A DNA stretch of 64,000 nt from Nocardia spumae (lineage in GTDB: Bacteria; Actinomycetota; Actinomycetes; Mycobacteriales; Mycobacteriaceae), in contig NZ_JAJFZL010000001.1 of the NCBI RefSeq assembly GCF_020733635.1, forward strand, positions 2,046,001 through 2,110,000, written 5' to 3'. Shown here piece by piece: positions 52,390 through 60,791 of this stretch. How positions within the stretch are numbered: position 1 is the stretch's first letter; each line of letters starts with the position of its first letter. Position numbers and translations under genes: made by a program. A model generated the notes under the pieces. The model did not search any database. It had not been told where the DNA came from and worked only from the letters and a program-made list of their open reading frames with translations.

Positions 52390-53403
52390 ATGGCTGCTGA
52401 AGGGGCACACGCACAGTCCGGAACCGTCGCCGTGGCGGTGACACCCGGGCAGCCGGTGTTCGAGGTCGCCATCCCCTATCAGGTGTTCGCCGAACCGCCG
52501 CTCGGGATCGACCCGGATCGCTGGTATCGGCTGCGGATGTGCGGTCCGCGTGGCACCCGCCACGCCACGCTGCGGGATCCGTTCGTGACACTGACCGACT
52601 ACGACTACGACGATCTGATCGCCGCCGACACCGTGATCGTGCCCGCGGTGCCGGACGTGCGCGCGCCCGCGCCCGCGGAACTGGTCGAAGCCGTGCGCGC
52701 GGCCTATGCCGCGGGAGCGCGCATCGCGGCATTGTGTTCGGGCGCATTCGTTCTCGCCGAAGCGGGACTGCTCGACGGCAGGCCGATGACGACCCACTGG
52801 AAACACGTCCCGGCGCTGCTGGAACGCTATCCGCACCTGCGGCTCGACCCCGGCGTGCTCTACATCGACGATGGGCAGATCCTGACCAGCGCGGGCACGA
52901 TGGCCGGTATGGATCTGTGTATTCACCTGATCCGCAAGGACCTCGGCGCCGCGGTGGCCAACGCCACCGCGCGGGGACTGGTGGTGCCGCCACACCGCGC
53001 CGGTGGACAGGCGCAGTATCTGCGCGCGCCGGTCCCGGTCGACGCGGCCGATCCGGGGCTGGCGGCCACCCTGCAGTGGGCGCTCGCCCGGCTCGACTCG
53101 GTTCTGACGATCGGTGATCTGGCCAAGCACAGCGGACTCGGTGAGCGCACCCTCGCCCGCCGCTTCCACGCCGAACTGGGCACCTCACCGCTGCGCTGGC
53201 TGCTGACCCAGCGCATCGATCGCGCCCGGGAACTGCTCGAGGCCACCGATTTCGGCATCGATGCGGTGGCGCGGCGGTGCGGATTGGGAAGTGCGGCGAA
53301 TCTGCGTGCGCACTTCGGCCGGGAGGTGGGTGTCTCACCGAGTGAGTACCGGCGCTCGCACCGCGGCAACCGCCACGAGGTCGTGGTCGACACCCCGTCC
53401 TGA
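52390..53403 (+). CDS. GlxA-family AraC regulator (second copy)
   Basis: 337 aa. DJ-1/PfpI-like domain with VAVAVTPGQPVFEVAIPYQV and GARIAALCSGAFVLAEAGLL, then AraC HTH: IGDLAKHSGLGERTLARRFH and AVARRCGLGSAANLRAHFGR, ending GVSPSEYRRSH. Separate from and divergent in sequence to the GlxA-type regulator at 49881. ATG 52390 is used; a TTG two codons earlier also fits. Controls probably itself and the MFS exporter on the other strand. Stops 15 bases from the convergent flavoprotein gene. Confidence 0.9.
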   Translation: MAAEGAHAQSGTVAVAVTPGQPVFEVAIPYQVFAEPPLGIDPDRWYRLRMCGPRGTRHATLRDPFVTLTDYDYDDLIAADTVIVPAVPDVRAPAPAELVEAVRAAYAAGARIAALCSGAFVLAEAGLLDGRPMTTHWKHVPALLERYPHLRLDPGVLYIDDGQILTSAGTMAGMDLCIHLIRKDLGAAVANATARGLVVPPHRAGGQAQYLRAPVPVDAADPGLAATLQWALARLDSVLTIGDLAKHSGLGERTLARRFHAELGTSPLRWLLTQRIDRARELLEATDFGIDAVARRCGLGSAANLRAHFGREVGVSPSEYRRSHRGNRHEVVVDTPS

Positions 53404-53417
53404 CGCCGCCCGGGTGG

Positions 53418-54893
53418 CTACCGGGCCGCGGCCGAGCCCGCGCGTCTTCCGAAGAAGGTCCCGTCGCCGAGCGAGGTTCCGCTGATGTAGCCCTGTCCGT
53501 GCAGGTTCACCGCCGCGCGGCCCGCGGCGAACAATCCGGGGATGGGCGCACCGTCGAGATCGAGTACGCGGCCGTCGTGGTCGGTGTGCAGGCCGCCGAG
53601 GGTGAAGACCGAGGCGCCGGTGCCGCGCCGGTCACCGCTCTCGGACGGTGGGCGCATACCGGCCCGGACATCGATCGCGGCCAGCGGCGCGCGTAACGGC
53701 CGCAGCCAGCGCGGACTCTTGTGCTGATCGGGATCCGCTCCGGCGGAGGCGAATTCGTTGTAGCGGGTCACCGTCGCGGTGAGAGCGCCCGGCGGCAGAT
53801 CCATCAGCTCGCCCAGTTCGCCGGCGGTCTCGGCGACGTGGGTGGGACGCACCCCCCAGCGCTCGGCTTCGGGGACCGCCTCGAACGCCTCCTCGTCGAG
53901 GACCACCCATACCCGCATCCCCTGGGTGAACAGCGCCGCCTGACCGATGCGGCCCGGATAGGTGTCCTCGTTGACGAAGCGAAAGCCCTTGTCGTTCACC
54001 AGGATTCCGCGTGCGGCCAATCCGGGCACCAGTGAGATACCGACCTGGCCGGTGGCCATGTGCCGGACCGCGGCCCCGGCGGCCTGCGCCATCCGGATAC
54101 CGCTGCCGTCATCGGTTCCCGCGCTGACCTTGGTGTGACCGAGCAGGGCGGGTGCGTGCGCGGCGAGCATATCGTCGTTGTCGACGAATCCGCCGGTGGT
54201 CAGGACACAGCCGCGACGGGCGCGGATGGTGACTTCGCGGCCGTACCGGCGCGCCACCACGCCGACGACGGTGCCGTCGTCGGCGCGGATCACGGTGGTG
54301 GCGGCGGTATCGAACAGGGTGGTGATTCCGGCCGACTCCGCGGCCGAGGCCAGGCAGTCCATCAGCAGCCGGCCGCCGAAATCGTTGGCGGTGGGGCGAT
54401 GTCCACGCGGTGCCGGCCGGGCGATCTCGGTGAACGGCCAGCTGTTCTCGCCCAGCCACATCAACCCGTCGTCGGTCGGGGGCACCCAGGCCGGCGCGTC
54501 CCACAGCGACGGCTTGAACGGCACTCCCCGCGCGACCAGCCAGTGGAAATGTTCGACGCTGTGCTCGCAGTAGTCGGCGATCTTCGCCTCGTCGGCGCCG
54601 GGACCGAGGGCGGCGCCCAGGTAGGCCGCCATGTCCTCCGGGGTGTCGTCGAAGCCGCAGGCCCGCTGGATCGGCGTGCCGCCGCCCAGATAGATCTCAC
54701 CGCCCGACATCGCCGAGGACCCGCCCGGCCCGCCCGCGCGGTCGAGGACCAGGACCCGCGCACCGGCGGTGGCTGCCTCGAAGGCGGCCGCCGCTCCGGC
54801 ACAGCCGTATCCGACCACCAGCACATCGGTGTCGATGTCGTAGTGGGCGATCTCGCTCGCCGGGCGTGGTGTCACCGAATGGTGTACGGGCAT
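53418..54893 (-). CDS. KstD-related FAD flavoprotein, delta-4(5-alpha)-dehydrogenase-like
   Basis: 491 aa. VLVVGYGCAGAAAAFEAATA (FAD), GGSSAMSGGEIYLGGGTPIQ, CEHSVEHFHWLV, ARPAPRGHRPTANDFGGRL and QGYISGTSLGDGTFFGRRAG. This fits the fumarate-reductase/KstD superfamily and, by memory of the family, the branch oxidising 5-alpha-3-ketosteroids to 4-enes (rhodococcal delta-4-(5-alpha) KSTD). It lacks the PYYAVEMVPGDLGTKGG signature of the kstD at 40236, so it is not a plain delta-1 enzyme. ATG 54893 has AGGAG close upstream. It is followed, on the minus strand, by nothing; the hairpin at 54914 separates it from the phosphatase gene upstream. Confidence 0.82.
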   Translation of the reverse strand: MPVHHSVTPRPASEIAHYDIDTDVLVVGYGCAGAAAAFEAATAGARVLVLDRAGGPGGSSAMSGGEIYLGGGTPIQRACGFDDTPEDMAAYLGAALGPGADEAKIADYCEHSVEHFHWLVARGVPFKPSLWDAPAWVPPTDDGLMWLGENSWPFTEIARPAPRGHRPTANDFGGRLLMDCLASAAESAGITTLFDTAATTVIRADDGTVVGVVARRYGREVTIRARRGCVLTTGGFVDNDDMLAAHAPALLGHTKVSAGTDDGSGIRMAQAAGAAVRHMATGQVGISLVPGLAARGILVNDKGFRFVNEDTYPGRIGQAALFTQGMRVWVVLDEEAFEAVPEAERWGVRPTHVAETAGELGELMDLPPGALTATVTRYNEFASAGADPDQHKSPRWLRPLRAPLAAIDVRAGMRPPSESGDRRGTGASVFTLGGLHTDHDGRVLDLDGAPIPGLFAAGRAAVNLHGQGYISGTSLGDGTFFGRRAGSAAAR

Positions 54894-54913
54894 ATCTCCT
54901 GCCTTTCGTCGAC

Positions 54914-54953
54914 GCCCGCGCCGCGCAACCGCGGTGGGTTGCGCGGCGCGGGC
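54914..54953. terminator. Strong hairpin between phosphatase and flavoprotein genes
   Basis: Perfect 17-bp stem: GCCCGCGCCGCGCAACC (54914-54930) and GGTTGCGCGGCGCGGGC (54937-54953), six-base loop, starting 9 bases after the phosphatase stop on the minus strand. Terminator or attenuator before the flavoprotein gene. Confidence 0.85.
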
Positions 54954-54961
54954 GCTGCGGG

Positions 54962-55894
54962 TCATCGACCGGGCTTGTCCAGCAATTTGGCCTTCAGCGC
55001 GTCGACCGTCGCGGAGTCGACGCCCAGACCGTCGGACAGAAACCGGTCGAAGGAGCCGTACGACCGGCGCACCTGATCGAAGGAGGCGTCCAGATAATCG
55101 GCCTGCACGCCGAGGATCGGCTCGAACAGCGACGGATCGGTGACCAGTCCACGCTGTACCAGCGCATCCATCTGCGCCTTGTTGCTCGCGGCCAGGTAGT
55201 CGTTGGAGGCCAGGTAGTCCTTGTAGATCTGGCCCTTCGGGACGTCCAGCGCCGACATCAGGATCGCGGTCATCCAGCCGGTGCGGTCCTTACCGGACGT
55301 GCAGTGGTAGAGCACCGCGTTCGGTGAGTTCGCGATGTCCTTCACCGTCGCGGCGAACTGGGCGCGGGCATTGTCGTCGGTCACCAGCCAGCGGTAGTAG
55401 TCGCGCATGATCTGCGCCGCCTTACCGTTGCCCAGTGTGTCCTGCTGCACCTGCGGACCGCCGGCGATGGTGCTCGACACCATCAGATAGAAATCGTTGT
55501 TCGGATCCCAGATCGACTGTGCGCTGTAGGGAATCGCCGGCGGCAGCTGATCCGGGGAGGCCTTCATCTCGTTCGGGCTGCGGAAATCGATGATCGTGCC
55601 GACCTGCAGCGATTGGAGCTTCTGCTGATCGGCGGGTGTCAGCCGGTTGAGCGCGTCGGAGCGGTACACCACGCCGTAGCGGATCTTACCGCCGCCGTGC
55701 TGGGTCGGATAGCCGCCGATATCACGGGCGTTGGGCGCCGAAATACTCAGCGACTGTTGCTGATTCGCGATCTCCGGCGCGGTGTGCACCAGCGGTGGCG
55801 CGGCGAGGGCGGGTGTGGTCGCGACGGGTAGTACGGCGATCAGGGCAGCGGCCAGTCCGGCCACCGACCCCTTCAGGACATGCGAAATCGGCAC
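54962..55894 (-). CDS. Secreted tyrosine phosphatase (PtpB-like)
   Basis: 310 aa. Y_phosphatase3 family: NARDIGGYPTQHGGGKIRYG, IIDFRSPNEM and the P-loop LYHCTSGKDRTGWMTAILM (HCx5R). N-terminus MPISHVLKGSVAGLAAALI with a hydrophobic core and ALA-like cleavage site at about 31 predicts Sec export, so it acts outside the membrane; the paralogue at 47577 is cytosolic. Mycobacterial PtpB is an exported phosphatase of this family acting in host cells, and environmental relatives probably dephosphorylate other substrates. GTG 55894 has AAGGA 9 bases upstream. Flanked by hairpins at 54914 and 55940. Confidence 0.9.
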   Translation of the reverse strand: MPISHVLKGSVAGLAAALIAVLPVATTPALAAPPLVHTAPEIANQQQSLSISAPNARDIGGYPTQHGGGKIRYGVVYRSDALNRLTPADQQKLQSLQVGTIIDFRSPNEMKASPDQLPPAIPYSAQSIWDPNNDFYLMVSSTIAGGPQVQQDTLGNGKAAQIMRDYYRWLVTDDNARAQFAATVKDIANSPNAVLYHCTSGKDRTGWMTAILMSALDVPKGQIYKDYLASNDYLAASNKAQMDALVQRGLVTDPSLFEPILGVQADYLDASFDQVRRSYGSFDRFLSDGLGVDSATVDALKAKLLDKPGR

Positions 55895-55939
55895 GGATGG
55901 TGTTCCTTTCCTCGAGACCCGCCGGTCGGCGGGCACGCG

Positions 55940-55968
55940 GCACGCCGCCACCGGATAGCGCGGCGTGC
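55940..55968. terminator. Hairpin after the swivelling-domain gene
   Basis: GCACGCCGC (55940-55948) pairs with GCGGCGTGC (55960-55968), 11-base loop, in the gap after the 55982 gene on the minus strand. Moderate terminator candidate. Confidence 0.6.
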
Positions 55969-55981
55969 GATCGGGTCGGTG

Positions 55982-58396
55982 TCAGTGGTCGGCGTCGGCG
56001 AGCAGGGTGACCGTGCCGGCGGCACCGTCCACCCGGATCCGCTGGCCGTCGGACAGGCCGGTGCTGGCGGTCTTGGTGTCCACCACGCACGGAATTCCGA
56101 ACTCGCGGGCCACGATTGCGGCATGGGAGGCCGAGCCACCGATATCGGTGACCACGGCGGCGGCGTAGGCGAACATCGCGGTATGTCCGGTGTCGGTGAC
56201 CGACGCGACCAGGATGTCGCCCGGCTCGATATCGTCGTCGGAACTCAGCACCCGCTTGACGATCCCCTCCACGACACCGGGGCTCACGCCGGTGCCGGTC
56301 AGGCTCGCACCGACGGCGAGGGCGCCCGAGACGGGTTCCGGTTCCCATCGGCCGACCACCAGATCGGGCATCCGCACATCCTGCAGTCGCACTCGCTCCG
56401 CCCGGCGGCGCGCGACCCGATCCTTCAGATCGACAGGTGCCCACAGCAATTCGTCGAGAGTGCAGAACCACGCGTCGTCGATATTGTCGAGTCGACGCCG
56501 CTCCACCAGCCGGGCGGCCAGTTCGCGTGCGGCCATGCGCAGGCAGTTGGTGTAGCGCACCACCGCATCACGCACTCGTTCCCGGGATACGGTGGCGCCC
56601 ACCGCCATCCGCGCGGTCCGGGAGCCGGGCTCGGGCACCGGATCGCGGTGCGGCGCGGGCAGTTCCGCGGCGCGCGCGGCCGCGGTGACCAGCAGCTCGG
56701 GCCGGTCGCCGAAGGTGGGATTGAGGAATTCGCATTCGCCCGGGCCGCGATGGCCCACCGTCGCCAGTTCGTGATCGAGCGCCGCGGCGAAGCGGGCGGA
56801 GCGTTCACGGGCCAGGGGCACATCCCCGGCGCGCGCCGCCTCGTGCAGCCGCGGATCCGCACGGCAGATCGCGGCCAGGCGTTCGACCGCCAGCATCGGC
56901 CGCGCCGATTCGAGCCGGTTCACATCGATCGGGACGTCGGCCGCGCCGTCGCCGCGCGCGTGCATGGCGGTGGCCGCGCCGACCAGCATGACGCCGATCG
57001 AGGCCGCCGCCCACGACTGGTTCAGCCGATCCCGCCACAGCAGGGCGCGCGCATGTAGTTGCGCATCGGACAGTTTGCGAATCTCGTCGCGGGTCAACGC
57101 CTCTCGATGCGAGGCGGCGTTGATGGTTTCGGCGGTGTCGCGGAACCGAAGAGCGGTCGCGAGGACCCGTCCGGTCGCCTTTCCGGTGCCCAGCGCACTG
57201 CCCAGCCCGGTCGGCATCGGCGGCCGGCCCTTGGGCTGCAGCGGAACCTCGGGCGGGATCGCGCCGTATACGTCGCGGCGGATGCTGTCCTCGTCCCAGC
57301 CCGGCATATTGTCCGCGGCCAGCACGCCGATCGAGGCATTGATGAAGATGTGGTGGCCCAGTACCGAGGTCACCCGGCTGGTCCAGTGTTCGAGCGCGAT
57401 GCCCTCGAGCGCGATCATATGGCCCATCGCGGCATTCGCCAGCCGGATCGCCCCCGCCTGCAGATCGATGGTGAGCGGGCTCATCGGGCCCGGCAGCGCC
57501 TCGGAGGTGTTGGTCGCGGTGTGCACCGGGATGCGCGGATCGACGCGGTCGTCGAATTCGCCCTCGAGGCCGTCGGGAGCGGCGACCTCGAGCGGGTGGC
57601 CGTCGGAGGTCTGCGCCCGGGACGGAATCACGTAGTCGGTCAACGGAATCGCGCCCCGGCGCGCCCGGAAGCCGTCGCCGTGCGGGCTGCGCCCGATCAG
57701 GCCCCGCGCGATATCGTCGACGACCTCGGCGGTATTCCAGCCGTATTCGAAATCCCAATCATCGAGGGACGCGGTCGATTCGAGGTGAGGCGGACGACCC
57801 GCGCGCGGACTCCGCAACCGCGGCAGCCGGACTCCCGCCGCGCGCAGGGCCGCTCGCGCCTGTCCGCCGGATACCTCACCGGGTGCGACGAGATCGACCG
57901 ATCCCGTGCGCTCCGACAGCGCGGCCAGCACCAGGAAGCGCTCCACATCGTCGGTGTGCACCAGTGAGATCCGCTGCGCGCCACCCGCGCCGAGCAGCGT
58001 CCGCAGCACCGCGCGGCTGCCCGCTTCGGTACGCCGGCTCGCCACCGGAGCCGTGCGGACCAGCAGCGATCGGTCGCCCGCGGCCGCCAGTGCCCGGCGC
58101 GCCGACGCCTCGCGATCCGCCGGGACCGCGACGATCAGCCGGGCACCGGCCTCGTGCGCGGCCGCGGCGGCCGCCGCGACGGGGGTGTCCGACAGCGCCA
58201 GCACCACCGAGGCGCCGGCGACGGCCTCGCGATAGGCGCCGGCGCTACCGAGGTCGGCGATCCGCACCTCGATCCGCGGATCCACATACCGGTGCCGACT
58301 CCGGTCCAGCCCGACGACCTCGTGCCCCGCGGCCAGCAGCATGCGTGCCACCGCCCGGCCGCTCGGTGTGGTGATTCCGGTGATCAGAACCCGCAT
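55982..58396 (-). CDS. NAD-binding epimerase domain fused to PEP-utiliser phosphohistidine domain
   Basis: 804 aa. Residues about 1-200 form a Rossmann-type epimerase-like domain (VLITGITTPSGRAVARMLLA); the middle (about 270-700) is helical and resembles the PEP-utiliser-linked region; the end (about 700-795) is the swivelling domain with VTDIGGSASHAAIVAREFGI, the His being the phosphoryl carrier. No ATP-grasp domain and no PEP barrel are present, so it cannot phosphorylate its own His from ATP or PEP unless a partner supplies it. Candidate partners are the PPDK-like protein at 45458 or the one at 12399. ATG 58396 follows GAGGAGGAAGAG. Divergent from hsaA. Function is unknown; the steroid context is the only hint. 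Confidence 0.8.
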   Translation of the reverse strand: MRVLITGITTPSGRAVARMLLAAGHEVVGLDRSRHRYVDPRIEVRIADLGSAGAYREAVAGASVVLALSDTPVAAAAAAAHEAGARLIVAVPADREASARRALAAAGDRSLLVRTAPVASRRTEAGSRAVLRTLLGAGGAQRISLVHTDDVERFLVLAALSERTGSVDLVAPGEVSGGQARAALRAAGVRLPRLRSPRAGRPPHLESTASLDDWDFEYGWNTAEVVDDIARGLIGRSPHGDGFRARRGAIPLTDYVIPSRAQTSDGHPLEVAAPDGLEGEFDDRVDPRIPVHTATNTSEALPGPMSPLTIDLQAGAIRLANAAMGHMIALEGIALEHWTSRVTSVLGHHIFINASIGVLAADNMPGWDEDSIRRDVYGAIPPEVPLQPKGRPPMPTGLGSALGTGKATGRVLATALRFRDTAETINAASHREALTRDEIRKLSDAQLHARALLWRDRLNQSWAAASIGVMLVGAATAMHARGDGAADVPIDVNRLESARPMLAVERLAAICRADPRLHEAARAGDVPLARERSARFAAALDHELATVGHRGPGECEFLNPTFGDRPELLVTAAARAAELPAPHRDPVPEPGSRTARMAVGATVSRERVRDAVVRYTNCLRMAARELAARLVERRRLDNIDDAWFCTLDELLWAPVDLKDRVARRRAERVRLQDVRMPDLVVGRWEPEPVSGALAVGASLTGTGVSPGVVEGIVKRVLSSDDDIEPGDILVASVTDTGHTAMFAYAAAVVTDIGGSASHAAIVAREFGIPCVVDTKTASTGLSDGQRIRVDGAAGTVTLLADADH

Positions 58397-58701
58397 CGAC
58401 TCTTCCTCCTCACCGGCGCCACCCCATGAACGTGACGCCGTTCACACACCATGACGAGTCCGCGCTCACACCCCAGCCCGCAGTCTCGGTCACCGGACCT
58501 CGCGACCCGATGAGTGGAAAACGGGCCGGTATCCGGCCCACGCTTCGCCCCGGCTGGGTCGGCAAGGCCTCGTCCTGCCGATTCCGATGATCGGGACTGT
58601 TCCGCCTGCTGCGCCGCACCCGGTCGTAGCGTCGGGTTATCGCCCAGCGTGGGGCCCGCGCAGTGGTGCGCGGCAGCGGAGATGCAGGAGGAACACCGGC
58701 T
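58397..58701. promoter_or_regulatory. Divergent region upstream of hsaA
   Basis: 305 bases with no gene. TGAACG-TGACGC-CGTTCA (58427-58444) is a perfect 6+6 inverted repeat nearer the 58396 gene and is a possible operator. No KstR- or KstR2-type site was found by eye. AGGAGG at 58687-58692 is the ribosome site of hsaA. Confidence 0.45.
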
Positions 58702-59865
58702 ATGACGAACAAGGTGCTCGACCGGGTGCGGGATCTGCTCCCGGCGATCGGGGAACGAGCGGTGACGGCCGAACAGCAGCGGCGAGTTCCGGAGGAGACG
58801 ATCCGTGAGCTCACCGCGGCCGGGGTGTTCCGGATGCTGCAACCGAGTCGCTACGGCGGGGCGGAGGATTCGCCGACCGCGTTCTACGAGGTGATCCGCT
58901 CGATCGCGACGGTGTGCCCGTCGACCGCGTGGGTGGCGTCGGTGCTGGGCGCGCATCCGTGGCAGCTGGCTCTGTTCGATCCCCGTGCGCAGGACGATGT
59001 CTGGGGTTCCGATCCCGACACGCTGGTCTCCTCGTCCTACGCGCCGACCGGCAAGTTGACTCCGGTGGACGGCGGATACGAGATGAGCGGGCGGTGGAGT
59101 TTCTCCTCCGGCTGCGATCACGCCTCGTGGGCGTTCCTGGGCGCGATCGTGCCGAACGACCAAGGGGGAGCGGACTATCTGACCGTTCTGGTCCCGCGCA
59201 CCGACTACCGCATCGAGGACGTCTGGCACGTCTCGGGTCTGTCGGGTACGGGCAGCAACGATGTCATCGTCGAGAAGGCGTTCATCCCCTCGCATCGCGT
59301 CTACAGCGCAGCGGATCAATCCGCGCTGGTCGGACCGGGTCAGGCCGTGAACACCGCACCGCTGTACCGGATCTCGTTCGCGAGCGTGTTCTCCAACACC
59401 ATCACCGCGCCCATCATCGGCGCCGCGCAGGGCGCCTACGAGGCGCATCTGCGGCGGCAGCGGGAGCGGGTCAGGCTGTCCTACGGCGGGCAGAAGGTGG
59501 CCGAGGATCCGTTCGCGCAGGTGCGCATCGCGCGGGCGGCCTCGGAGATCGATGCCGCGATCCTGCAGCAGGAACGCAATATCGGCGAGCAGCTGCGCTT
59601 CGCCGAAGCGGGCGAGGAGATTCCGTACGAGCTGCGGTTGCGGACCCGCCGCGACCAGGTGCGCGGCACCGAACGCGCCATCTACGCGATCGACCTGCTG
59701 TTCGAGAACTCCGGCGGTCATTCGATCCGCAAACCCAATGTGATCGAACGCAACTGGCGCGACGCGCACGCCGGCAACGCGCACGTGATCAACGACGTGG
59801 AGCGGGCGCTGGCCATGTACGGTCAGGGCGAAATGGGCGTCGAGGTATCGGAGCGGATGGTCTGA
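58702..59865 (+). CDS. hsaA: 3-HSA hydroxylase oxygenase subunit, HsaA-like
   Basis: 387 aa. Acyl-CoA-dehydrogenase-fold flavin monooxygenase that hydroxylates 3-HSA, the phenolic product of steroid ring B opening, to the catechol. Seen: VFRMLQPSRYGGAEDSPTAF, STAWVASVLGAHPWQLALFD, SGRWSFSSGCDHASWAFLGA, GLSGTGSNDVIVEKAFIP and FWRDAHAG-like NWRDAHAGNAHVIND. Length and motifs closely match mycobacterial HsaA (about 394 aa). Needs reduced flavin from HsaB, which is not nearby. Overlaps hsaD by one base (TGATG). Confidence 0.9.
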   Translation: MTNKVLDRVRDLLPAIGERAVTAEQQRRVPEETIRELTAAGVFRMLQPSRYGGAEDSPTAFYEVIRSIATVCPSTAWVASVLGAHPWQLALFDPRAQDDVWGSDPDTLVSSSYAPTGKLTPVDGGYEMSGRWSFSSGCDHASWAFLGAIVPNDQGGADYLTVLVPRTDYRIEDVWHVSGLSGTGSNDVIVEKAFIPSHRVYSAADQSALVGPGQAVNTAPLYRISFASVFSNTITAPIIGAAQGAYEAHLRRQRERVRLSYGGQKVAEDPFAQVRIARAASEIDAAILQQERNIGEQLRFAEAGEEIPYELRLRTRRDQVRGTERAIYAIDLLFENSGGHSIRKPNVIERNWRDAHAGNAHVINDVERALAMYGQGEMGVEVSERMV

Positions 59866-60719
59866 TGGGTTTCACCGCCGACAACACCACGAAACGGGTC
59901 ACCGTCGGAGGGCTCGAGCTGCGCTATCACGAAGCGGGCTCGGGTGCGCCGCTGGTGATGTTGCACGGTTCGGGCGCCGGTGTGTCGGGCTGGGCCAACT
60001 TCGGCGCCAATCTGGACGCGCTCGCCCCGCATTTCCGCTGTCTGGTCCTCGATCAGCCCGGTTTCGGGGCGAGCGAGCGGCCGGAGGTCTACGACCGCAA
60101 CTATCTGCGCATCGCCGTCGATGCCGTGCTGGGCCTGCTGGACGAGCTCGGGCTCGAGAAGGCGCATCTGCTCGGCAATTCGATGGGCGGTGCGGTGGCG
60201 ACCCTGCTGGCCGTCGAACACCCTGATCGCGCGGATCGGCTGGTGTTGATGGCTCCCGGCGGCGTGGGTGTCAACATCCTGGGCCCGGAACCGTCGGAGG
60301 GAATTCGCCGGCTGCTGGACTTCAATGCCGATCCCACGGCCGAACGTGCCGTCGACTGGTTGAAGACGATGGTTTTCGACCAGTCGGTGCTCACCGAGGA
60401 GTTGATCGCGGCCCGCACGGCCGCGGCCTCGGATCCGCGCCAGACCAAGGCCCTCGCCGACGCCTACGCCACCTTCTACAACCCGGCCTTCGCCGATCCG
60501 GTCCCGCTGTGGGCCCGGTTGCGGGGGATCGGGCACGAGGTGCTGATGCTGTGGGGCCGCGACGATCGGGTGACGCCGGTGGAGGGTGCGCTGCTGCCCG
60601 CCCGGCAGCTGCCGCGGGCCGATCTGCGAATCTTCTCCCGCTGCGGGCACTGGGTGCAGGTCGAGCGCAAGGATGCCTTCGAACGAGCGGTCGTCGACTT
60701 CCTGCGGCACGGGCTGTGA
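59865..60719 (+). CDS. hsaD: Meta-cleavage product hydrolase, HsaD-like
   Basis: 284 aa alpha/beta hydrolase that breaks the C-C bond of the ring-cleavage product 4,9-DSHA. VMLHGSGAGVSGWANFGANL, LLGNSMGGAVATLLAVEHPD (catalytic Ser), LWGRDDRVTP (Asp) and SRCGHWVQVERKDAF (His) are C-C hydrolase signatures (HsaD/BphD group). Starts by overlapping hsaA; the usual hsaC dioxygenase and hsaB reductase genes are missing downstream, so this is a partial set. Ended by the hairpin at 60749. Confidence 0.92.
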   Translation: MGFTADNTTKRVTVGGLELRYHEAGSGAPLVMLHGSGAGVSGWANFGANLDALAPHFRCLVLDQPGFGASERPEVYDRNYLRIAVDAVLGLLDELGLEKAHLLGNSMGGAVATLLAVEHPDRADRLVLMAPGGVGVNILGPEPSEGIRRLLDFNADPTAERAVDWLKTMVFDQSVLTEELIAARTAAASDPRQTKALADAYATFYNPAFADPVPLWARLRGIGHEVLMLWGRDDRVTPVEGALLPARQLPRADLRIFSRCGHWVQVERKDAFERAVVDFLRHGL

Positions 60720-60748
60720 ACCGGCACTGAGGGTTTCGCTTCGGCTGA

Positions 60749-60787
60749 CGCGGGCCGCCGTATCCGATCCGGGTGCGGCGGCCCGCG
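60749..60787. terminator. Bidirectional terminator between hsaD and the LuxR gene
   Basis: Perfect 12-bp stem: CGCGGGCCGCCG (60749-60760) and CGGCGGCCCGCG (60776-60787), 15-base loop, in the 72-bp gap between convergent genes. Confidence 0.8.
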
Positions 60788-60791
60788 GCGT

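Noticed and set aside
58397..58701. KstR/KstR2 operator sought upstream of hsaA and kstD
   Set aside because: No convincing TnnAACnnGTTnnA or AnCAAGnnCTTGnT match was found by eye in this gap or at 40075-40235.
58384..59784. A 466-residue minus-strand frame opposite hsaA
   Set aside because: hsaA is supported by clear HsaA motifs and a strong ribosome site; the opposite frame has no family features.
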